From contig VCJN01003591.1 of the NCBI GenBank assembly GCA_006384855.1, positions 62,001 to 126,000 on the forward strand: a stretch of 64,000 nt of DNA, read 5' to 3'. The notes under the pieces are model-generated. The model searched no databases and was not told where the DNA came from. It saw only the letters and a list, made by a program, of their open reading frames with translations. The DNA is from Tetraselmis striata (lineage: Eukaryota > Chlorophyta > Chlorodendrophyceae > Chlorodendrales > Chlorodendraceae). The position numbers and the translations under genes are program-made. Shown piece after piece: positions 56,180-64,000 of the stretch. The number at the start of each line of letters is the position of its first letter. The stretch's first letter is position 1.

Positions 56180-57391
56180 GTCGGGTAGTGCTGGCCCCAC
56201 CAAGGGGTGCACCACCCGAATAACTGCCAACAAACAACGCATGGCAAGGTTGTCGGGTCGATATATGTAGTCATGCACGACGCTGGATAGCACAGCTCGG
56301 CCGCCGAAGTGCTTGATCTTCTACAAGACGACGCCGCTGGCGTATGCAGCAGCAGTGGCGCCCTTGCGCAACGAGTGCGACGTCCACAGGAAGCTGTCGG
56401 GCGGTTGCCCCCCCAAGCTCTTGTGCCACGAGCTGCAGCCAAGCGGTAGTGACGGTGTCTGATGCCCACTTAGCCGTCGGGTCGTTGTGAGTGATTGCCC
56501 ACCGAGCCTGCGGCAACCCGCGCCCGCCAGTGCAGCCGGCGCGTGCATCATCAAAATATTGCAGCAGGGCTGCGATCCGGGCGGGGCCGCGCAGGTGCCA
56601 AAATGCGGCATTGTAACTTATTGTTGCGCTCCACGCCACGCTGGCCCATCCACGCCGCGATGGTTCATCAAAAGAGAGCCATCGGGCGTAAAGATGAAAT
56701 CGGCCGCAGCGCACTGCACGCCCGCATTGCCACGCGCGTAGAACACTTGCATGCCGAGCACCGCGACCGCCACGCGGAACGGCACGATACGAAGATGCTG
56801 ACTGGGCTCAAATGAGCTGCCCGGCTTCTCGCGCAATCTCTCCGCCAAGTCCAATTCTATGACCATCATGTCAGTTGGCGCATAGATGCGGGCCCCGGGT
56901 GGGTCCTTCTCCACATGTGATGCCGCCAGGCCCTTCCTCATCTTGGCGATGAGGTCGCCTTGGGCCACCGGCGCCACGCCGTGATCGCGGTAGAAGCCGT
57001 TGATGGCCGACAAGCATGGCTTCATGCTATGTGCCTTGACCGTGCCTCGCAGTCCATGCCGCGCGATGTACCGCGCGATGATAGACACCGTGGCACCCAA
57101 GCAGGGGGGTACACCATGGTCTTTCCAGAACAAGAAGAACGCCTTGATCGCGCTGCCATACGTTTCGCCGATGTCCTTGGACCATGCCGAGGTAAACAAA
57201 TCCATCTCCGTTGCGCCGAGCCGATCGGTGCCCAACATTGTCCCCATGTACGGGGTGGCGCATAGTGTCCGCCCACGGGTTGGTGCCACGGGGCTCGATG
57301 TCCCGATAGTACTTCTGCTTGGAGGCGCGCGCCCCGCGCGCGGAACGTACCACGGGCAAGCCTCATTCGGGGAAATGCGTAATGGTTGCAC
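56180..57391 (-). pseudogene. DIRS tyrosine recombinase, frameshifted
   Basis: The frame 57391-56618 gives the core-binding domain (SAINGFYRDHGVAPVAQGDL) and the first catalytic arginine (VFYARGNAGVQ). The frame then shifts: SLWTSHSLRKG-like text (H-x-x-R) occurs near 56380, and another frame gives KHFGG and VVHDYIYRPDNLA with the tyrosine near 56270. All catalytic residues can be found, but in different frames, so an intact protein is unlikely. Confidence 0.75.
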
Positions 57392-57559
57392 TCACGGCGC
57401 CCCGGCGCAAGTGCAGCCATGCCGGAACGGCACCCGGACGATGCTCACGGTCTAGCGCGGCGCCCCAAGTATACGGCGTCCTAGCTGCCGTGCGCCCCGG
57501 CTCCAAGAGCTTGGGGCGTGGCGGCACCACGCTCGGCGACGGCCATCTCAGTGAATGCC

Positions 57560-58500
57560 TGGTGCCACACCTTGCCCTCCCACCGGGGAGCCACGACGGT
57601 GGTTGCGGCTCCGCTTTGCCTTAGCTTCTGGACCAGGTAGGAAGGAGCGGCCATGGTGGTTTGCAATAGTTGTTATCCGTCCGCCGGCTCGCATCGGACA
57701 CGCGAAGGGAGTCCACCGCCTTGCAGCCCGGGTCCAGCCACGCCGCGCTGTAGCGGGGCAGCATCGCATTTCGGGACGACGCGAAGCAGTCAACAGAGTG
57801 GGCCCCCCACTCGGCCTCGAGCTCCGCAAAGAGCACGGGGTCGAGCTGCCAATCGTCGATGTCCATGTGCGGGCTCATACGGTCCGCGCACACGTTGGCA
57901 GCCGACCGGGTGTAGCGCGCCCTAATGCATGTGAATGCCGTTGCTGTCCAGCAGGTACCACAGCCGGCGCAGCTCCGCCATAATATCCGGGGACCGGGAG
58001 GTGAGACCGGCGAGGACGCTACTACACACTTTTTGGTTGTTCTCGTGCAACAGCACGCAGCGATCGGCAATGTGCGGTAGGAAGGACTCCACCGCCAACC
58101 GGACGGCCTTCAGCTCCTTTCAGGACGGTGTTATGCTGCCTCTTGTCCCCCGGTCCCATAAAGCCTCGCGCCTGGAGATGGCCGCTGAGCACCACCCCCC
58201 ACCCGTCGCCCGAGCTGTCGCGGTGGATTTAGGCGGTCCGGACGGGCCGGTGCATGGGCTTGCCGTTGGACTGAGCTGGCACATGTGTCCACCACTGCGG
58301 GTCCCAACGAAGTTGCTGCGTCATCCGGACGCGGCCGCCCCACTTGGAGCCCACGACGTCGTGGAGCTCCCTCAAGAAGAAATGGGCGGCCGGAATTGTA
58401 TGATACACGTACATGGCATAATTATACATGGTTGTGCATGAATTGCATGAATGTGCATGAATGGATGTGCACGGAATTGCATGATACATGGGTGTGCCCG
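57560..58500 (-). pseudogene. DIRS RNase H and trailing domain, frameshifted
   Basis: On the minus strand, GGRVRMTQQLRWDPQWW (connection, near 58330) leads to an RNase H region in broken frames, then SAANVCADRMSPHMDIDDWQ and LDPVLFAELEAEWGAHSVD with RYSAAWLDP (near 57890-57750). It parallels 14580-15300 block for block. Confidence 0.7.
58396..58497. repeat. ATG/CAT-rich simple insertion within the DIRS element
   Basis: About 100 bp of GAATTGCATGA/TGTGCATGAATG-like text with an internal repeat of CGGAATTG.ATGATACA at both ends. It is AT-rich unlike the flanks and interrupts the RT/RNase H connection region. Confidence 0.6.
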
Positions 58501-58589
58501 GCCCGCCAGGGACTGCAACTTACTTTCGGACGGGCAGCCATCGCGCGTTGCGGGCGGTCCGCTGCAGTAGCTGATCCTTGGCCAGCTTG

Positions 58590-59201
58590 TCATCCGATGC
58601 ACAAAAAGAACCCGTAGCCGTGTCGGTGTCCACACCCAGGTGCTGCCGTATTGGAGGGGCTTCTACAGTTCCTTCGTGGATTGCGTTGCAGCCCCAAATC
58701 GTCCATAAGGTCGGCGATGCGCTGGCGGATCTCTAGCATCTCCTGCTCCGACGCGGAAGACATCAACAAGTCGTCTAAGTACGGTATGACGGGTGCTCCC
58801 CGCCACCGCCCCCTCCGGAGCCAACGGCGCGAGTGAGGCACGTTGCCAGCCGGCGTAGGGGTAGCCGGGGAGCGTAGGTGCCGCACGACCCTCGTGGTGA
58901 AGGTGACGAAGTAGTAAGGGCCCCACGACCACCCCGTATGTAGTCCGCAGAGCCGGTACAGATCGCCGCGGAGGTTGACCATGAAGTAGTCTCGGCCAAA
59001 GGGCGCGATACCCAAGGCGTAGGAGCCGTCTTGAAGGTCGAAGGAGAACATGTAGTCCCCTTTCTTGGTTAGGTGTCGCACACCCATGAGCGTCTCCATC
59101 CGGAGGCGCTTCCGGGCGCGGTAGGTGTTGAGCACGCGTAGATCGATGATGAACCGCCTCTGGTTGTCGCCGGGTTTCGGTGCGAAGAAGGCCCGCGACA
59201 C
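58590..59201 (-). pseudogene. DIRS reverse transcriptase palm region
   Basis: One open frame carries FIIDLRVLNTY, then FSFDLQDGSYALGI (motif A aspartate), GWSWGPYYFVTFTTRVV (motif B) and PVIPYLDDLLMSS (motif C, YxDD). All three catalytic aspartates are present. The frame loses the DIRS pattern after GLQRNPRRN, where an indel is likely. It is N-terminally incomplete because the preceding linker is in another frame. Confidence 0.8.
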
Positions 59202-59534
59202 CCACCACTCCCACGCGCAGGCTGCCGTGAAGCGGTAAAACTCGGAGTAGGGGAACTTTAGTTGGGTTGGGGTTGCGTCATGGAAAGAGACGCCTTTATT
59301 GAATCTTGGGGGTGGCCGGCCGTTGCGAAAAGGTACTCATACGCCCTCCCGGATCCAGCTATGCACTTGCGCGCTCGAGCCGATGTCTCGCCATCACCGC
59401 CACCTCCGACGCACGCGGCGTCGCATACAGTCGGAGCTTGGGCTGCATCTATTGGCACAGCGCGCCACACCGTCATTCCTTGGCATAGCCCTTGCCCTTG
59501 TCGCCCTTGTCGTTCCTTTTTATTAGCCTCCGCG

Positions 59535-59981
59535 TCACGGCTTTCCCGCTCTGGCTTCTTGCGCGCCGCGAGGCGGCGGTGTCGGCGTCCTTCTCCCGCT
59601 CTTCTTGAACTGAGCCGATGCATGTGCCTTGGCTGCATCGGCGAGGCCGACCTCGAGGCGCTTGTCTTCGAGGGCGGCAAGGAGAGCGTCGATGACGTTG
59701 GCGGAACGCTCGTGCTCGTCTGGGTTGAATACGCGGGTGAAGATGAGGCGCTCCGCGAACTTGCTCTTCGCCGGTGAGTGCGTTCTTGGCCTTGAAGCGG
59801 CGTAGGTAGGTGACCTGGGCCTTGTGCGCGTCGCCCACTGCCGCAAACGTGCGAAGTGCGGTGTCGGGAATTTGACGGCGTCCTTCTTGGTGCGTGGCGT
59901 TGGGTGGTGGTGTTGGGCGCCCGAAGCGTTGCTATAGTTGTTGCTGCCGACTCCGCGGCCTCGTGGAAAAGACCATAGCAC
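59535..59981 (-). CDS. Gag-like frame of the DIRS element (uncertain)
   Basis: A 148-codon frame upstream of RT with a helical segment (FAERLIFTRVFNPDEHERSA, IDALLAALEDKRLEVGLADA) and a basic, proline-rich end. Place and character fit a DIRS ORF1, but its start is not certain and it may be truncated or frameshifted. No family match is claimed. Confidence 0.35.
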   Translation of the reverse strand: MLWSFPRGRGVGSNNYSNASGAQHHHPTPRTKKDAVKFPTPHFARLRQWATRTRPRSPTYAASRPRTHSPAKSKFAERLIFTRVFNPDEHERSANVIDALLAALEDKRLEVGLADAAKAHASAQFKKSGRRTPTPPPRGAQEARAGKP

Positions 59982-60528
59982 AAGATGTGTCGGTACTCGT
60001 CCCGGGATGCCGTCTAGTTCGCCTCCGTGAAGTTAAGGTCTGCCTCGTCGCGCCGGGGCTTGAAGAGGCCGGGGTGCCGCACGCCCAAAGGGGGAGGATA
60101 GATGTTGTGGTAGGCGCGGGGTATAGGTCATCTACCCAATCGCGGGTTCGATGAATTCGCCGCAGCCGTCGCCGCCGTCGTCCTCCGGAGGGCGTCGTGC
60201 ACCGGGTCGTAACCACCCTCGTCATCGTCGTCGTTGGTCGCGGGATTGGCGGGTTTATCTCCTCATGTATGTCTACCCGCGGGGCGATAGGGTGTCGAAC
60301 TGCAGTTTCAGCGCTTGCAGAATCGGAAACGTTGCCTCCGCGGTCGGATGCTCCACCGGCTCCGGCGTATTGTCGGGGGATTTCTCTGTGGGCTGGTCGT
60401 TCGAGGAACCGCCAGCCATCTACCCTCCGCCATCGTAGCTTGGGAGGTGTAGGGAGTGGGTATGTCGGTCGGTACCGTACACTCGCGAGTAGTCACACAT
60501 TGCGCCCCTACGAGAGAGGCGATGCCGT

Positions 60529-60726
60529 CGCGCAAGCTGTAAAGCCGGCGCAAAGGCAGAAGGTGGACTCACGTCGCTGCTCCGGAGAGTCATATTGCAG
60601 AGCTGATTGAGGCTTGGACGTGCGCCGCTGGTCATCGGCGTTGCCTAGATATCGCGGCGTTTCTAGTGGATTACGAGGCGGCCGTATACGCAGTGTAATT
60701 CAAATCTATATATTACCAATATGGCC
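60529..60726 (-). repeat. A1 terminal repeat of the DIRS element (5' end)
   Basis: Partner of 55924-56121. On the minus strand the element begins near 60726 with GGCCATATTGGTAATATAG. Confidence 0.8.
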
Positions 60727-62693
60727 TAAAAACGAGAGTAAAAAATCCAATGCATACAGTAGTACCGTACAACAAACCCGATCAATGGATGGGAGGGGGG
60801 GAGATGGAAATCATGGAGGCATTGACCGACAGTCGAAAGAAAAGTAATTCGCCATGTGCAGCCGTTGACGGGGCCGTAGAACAACTCAGCTGGCGCGGGG
60901 CGATATGGAGAGCAGCAAGTTAGCACTAATACGTTGAAATTCAAATTCAATTTCATTGATATTATCGCGCGTGTTTATCCGGCATCTAACCTTACAAGAT
61001 TTATCGGGTGGGTGAGATATTATCGTAATAAGAGCGTTGGATGAATGATTGCTCATAAGAAGTCTGAAACAATGAATCCCATGAATTGAACTTTTCGCAA
61101 GGACTAGGCTAGCTTTTTGGGGCATCGTCTGCGGGGCGAGTTTAGCAGGGCTTTAAGCACCTTTCGGGCATGTTTCGGCTACGTACTAAAATGTATAAAG
61201 CTATAGGTACGAGACATGCCGAAATTGCAACATGTGGCCACATCCTGGGCGTGGAACTTTACAAGAGCACGTGATCCATGTCAATACCCAATATACCCGC
61301 TGGCGTAGTGAGAGGGTGTTTAATGTACTCACGTACATACCACTCACACTTGGCACGTCCCCCCCCCCCCCCCCCCCCCTCCTGAATGATGCACACGGCC
61401 GTCATGCCCGATCCGCCCTCTTTACATTATTGCGATTCCGCCTCCATCGACTCATTTAACTGCACGCCATTCCCAATTTCCCCTGCCACTCGGCTCGCTA
61501 TGACGCGCAAGGGGCATGTAGCCAGCAGGATATACTACAACAAAAAACTGAAAGGTTCGCTCTACAGCAAGTAGGGTCTTGAGCTTGTCATCTCGCACCA
61601 TGAATGACCCTGCTTGTTTCCATGCTCTACACGCATGGCGCATAGTTATACTACTAAAAGTGATGTGACATGAGTACGGGGCCAGCACTGGTGCCCATGC
61701 CTATGTATGCACATGTATGGCGCAGTATGTGGCGCTAGCGCCACACGCATTGCGTAAATGAAAGCGTTCACAGCAACGGCTGCCACGTGGCAATATCGGG
61801 TATAACGTGCTATCACGGCATTTCTCACAAGCCGCACTACCCTTAGGAGCATGCATGCATGCGTGCGCGGCCTCGACGCAGCCACATATGGGCATGTTGT
61901 TTGAATCTGCGAAACCCGGACTTATGTGGCAGGGTGCATATTTATAGGAGGCGGTAATTCTCTACAGGAGGTAGACAGTAATTACCGTCTAACAACAGTC
62001 ACCAGCATAGCCATCTACGAGCATATTCCATATTAATGCAGCTAACAAAAGGGATTTGTAGGATAACCAGATATTATAAATGCTATCATCATAGAGAACG
62101 TTATACTGCACAAATAGTAGTGACATGCTGTCCAAACGTCATTGTCTTGCTGAGACAGGGTATTCCTCAGGTACAAATTGTGCGCTCGTACTCGTACGTT
62201 TATATGGACATTGTATTGTCACAATTGGTTTCCAGGAGTGCTTCGGCAAGTTTGATGACTAAAATGGAGCGTCGCCTACCCAGGGCTTCCCATAACTGGA
62301 TTGCTGCATAAGCAATTCGTCGTTGAAAGGCCGTCGTAGCGACGCTGAAAAGGTTTCACTGGTGCCTGTCTTGTTCCGGGGGCGAAAGAAAGTACACCTG
62401 TGGCTCAGGGCAAAGGCAAAGAGGTGACCATGCATATTATGTGGCAGAAAAGCAAGCTGTTGCATGATCAGCTTATCCACCAGTCGCATTGTTCCATCGA
62501 TCTTACTAACTATCAAGATCATTTAAATTTATTGGATGTGGATCTCCCGACATGTTAAATTCAGGCTGCGGTGTCGACGGCTGTGTCAGACATGGTGTGT
62601 CAACTATCAGTTTAGTTGCTATGGGGCTGAAGCTATCTAGGGGTTATTAGACATTCTTTGCAGTGCTTGATGCTATCTCCCCGGCAAGATGCC
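60727..62693. other. No gene recognised; C21 tract; presumed 3' flank of the channel gene
   Basis: AT-richer sequence with short unrelated frames, a C21 tract at 61359-61379 and the 42-bp segment (62343-62384) shared with 49701-49742. The channel gene's 3' untranslated region would lie at its right edge. Confidence 0.5.
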
Positions 62694-64000
62694 CTACCTC
62701 GCAGCACCCCATGCATGAAACTGAGGCGGTGAAGAGCCTGCTAGGTCATGCAGGCTGCCCTCTACCATCCCAGAGGCAGAGAGCTCCCGCAGCTCCTTTT
62801 CATGTGGCACTGGGACGCCATTCTCCGACGCCTGCCCCACGCCCATCATGTGCCGATACACGTCCGCAAAATTCGAGCCAATGACGGTGATGGGCAGCGC
62901 AATGACCAGAATGCCAGAGAGCATCACAAGCATGCCCAACAGACGGCCATACCACTGGACAGGGTACATGTCGCCATAGCCCACCGTGGTCATGGTGACC
63001 AAGCACCACCACATGGTAGCAGGGATGCTCTGATACGGGCTGACCTGGGGGGGGGGGGGGGGGGGGGCAAGACAGGGACGGGTTAAAGGGCCCATGCAGG
63101 AGAGCATGACGCAGGTACGAGGTCACATGAGTACAAGTGCAGATAGAAAATTGGGCAGCGCACCTCATATACTGGCTGGCAATTCGTCTTTTCAGAGGAG
63201 TAGAAAATGGTGTGTCCCTCAAAGTCAGCAGAGCTCTCCGAGGCATAGATGTAGCTGTACCGCAAGAAGCAGGATAGCTCTGAAGAAGTGCGTGACAACG
63301 CGATGGATTCGCAGGAGGCGCCTGCCAGATCAGTTTCCATCAGTTGTTGAAGCCATAGTTCAGCCGCGTCGTAGTAGCCAACTGTATCTATTGCTGTTTT
63401 GTGTGTCTTGCCATCTGGTATTTCAGCTAGAGAAGGGTCAATCACTGTCACCGACACAGAGCATTGATATTCCACCAACCGCTGCCAGACCGAAAGGTCA
63501 TCATCGTAAGACCCACGTTCCGCGTAGTACATTAATGAGGAGAAGATGACCACAGCCAAGGCTGTGAAGAAGATCAACATGTACAGCGGCTTGGCAGACT
63601 TCTTCATCGTGACCAGGAAGATCACCAGCGCGCCCTTGGAGACCTTACTAAGTCGGAAGACACGCACAAGTCGCACCACGCGCAGGACCGCCAGACCCGG
63701 GACTGCTGAGCCTTCAAGCCCCTGCAGAGGATGGCGCTACGCGTCAGCGCAATACTTAACTGATGCAGATGCTTGCTGTGGGCAGTGGACAGTTGTTCCA
63801 CCGCTGAGGAGAGTATCTGTGAGCATGGTCTGGGGCGGAGACTGAAACAAGCTGGCAGAGTACGCACCATTTCGATGTAGAATGGCAGTATCGCCAGAAT
63901 GTCGACGATGTTCATCACATCTCGGAAAAAATCCATTCTCAATGGTGAGAAAGATATGAGGTGCGGCGGCGCAGTGACCATGCGCACCAGCAGCTCTAAC
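62694..64000 (-). CDS. Voltage-gated potassium channel, 3' part (truncated by the window)
   Basis: Three exons are visible: 64000-63868 (5' incomplete), 63721-63164 and 63044-62694, in phase with GT-AG introns. The first gives the end of S2 to S3 (MNIVDILAILPFYIEM). The second gives S4 with regularly spaced arginines (LRVVRLVRVFRLSKVSKG) and S5 (KPLYMLIFFTALAVVIF). The third gives the pore helix and selectivity filter (WWCLVTMTTVGYGDMYP) and S6 (LVMLSGILVIALPITVIGSNF), then a short tail ending AWGAAR. TVGYGD identifies a K+-selective Kv-type channel of the plasma or ciliary membrane. The S5-pore turret is about 119 residues with four cysteines, far longer than in animal Kv channels. The second intron's 3' splice site directly follows a sense-strand C21 tract (63047-63067). 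The N-terminal half lies outside the window. Confidence 0.9.

Larger units (their letters stand above)
55792..60726 (-). mobile_element. DIRS-like retroelement with split direct repeats, decayed
   Basis: A 4.9-kb element on the minus strand. A1 is at 60529-60726 and A2 at 55924-56121 (about 200 bp, roughly 85% alike). B1 (56122-56150) abuts A2, and B2 (55792-55821) marks the far end. Within it, in minus-strand order, lie a Gag-like frame, reverse transcriptase with YLDD, RNase H and a tyrosine recombinase with HSLRKG. This is the DIRS/Kangaroo layout known from Volvox and Chlamydomonas. Frameshifts in RNase H and the recombinase and an ATG-rich insertion at 58396-58497 indicate inactivation. 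It belongs to the same family as 14280-17090. Confidence 0.85.

Overview
The window reads as nuclear DNA of a flagellated, GC-rich, intron-rich protist, most probably a chlorophyte green alga of the chlamydomonadalean/volvocine kind. The reasons are a complete axonemal dynein heavy chain, many short GT-AG introns, DIRS/Kangaroo-type tyrosine-recombinase retroelements, a TGTAA motif behind the RNA helicase gene, and many long G:C mononucleotide tracts. The organism assignment is inference. Exon limits were placed by eye from GT-AG sites, reading-frame phase and family conservation.

Four host genes are clear. An F-box/ApaG protein (SKIP16/FBXO3 type) lies on the minus strand at 11.8-13.7 kb. 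A 12-exon DBP4/DDX10 DEAD-box RNA helicase lies on the plus strand at 20.9-27.5 kb. An inner-arm axonemal dynein heavy chain of the DNAH3/7/12 group, about 4,130 residues, fills 32.3-48.7 kb on the minus strand. The 3' half of a voltage-gated potassium channel runs off the right edge at 62.7-64.0 kb, minus strand. These jobs (ubiquitin targeting, ribosome biogenesis, ciliary motility, membrane excitability) are unrelated, so this is not a functional cluster.

The space between them is a graveyard of mobile DNA. From left to right it holds: a 1.7-kb near-palindrome (0.3-2.0 kb); a TIR/MITE-like element (2.1-2.9 kb); a young TRIM-type miniature LTR element (3.27-3.86 kb); a decayed tyrosine-recombinase (YR) element (5.2-8.0 kb); an element with 0.3-kb direct terminal repeats enclosing a minisatellite (8.2-10.4 kb); a decayed DIRS element (14.3-17.1 kb); a LINE-like relic (17.6-19.2 kb); a TTAA-flanked TIR element (19.4-20.5 kb); a possible secreted-protein relic (29.6-31.3 kb); an intact-looking YR element (49.9-53.1 kb); locally tandem repeats (54.6-55.6 kb); and a second DIRS element (55.8-60.7 kb, minus strand).

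The most interesting system is the YR family at 5.2-8.0 and 49.9-53.1 kb. It has the split direct repeats (A1...B1A2...B2) of PAT/Kangaroo retroelements but no reverse transcriptase. It encodes only an RG-tailed Gag-like ORF and a complete tyrosine recombinase, in one frame separated by a single TGA followed by CGG, a known stop-readthrough context. Other notable signals are long poly(C) tracts on the sense strand of introns in all four host genes, two related AT-rich segments in two different dynein introns, and a one-base frameshift in the dynein gene.
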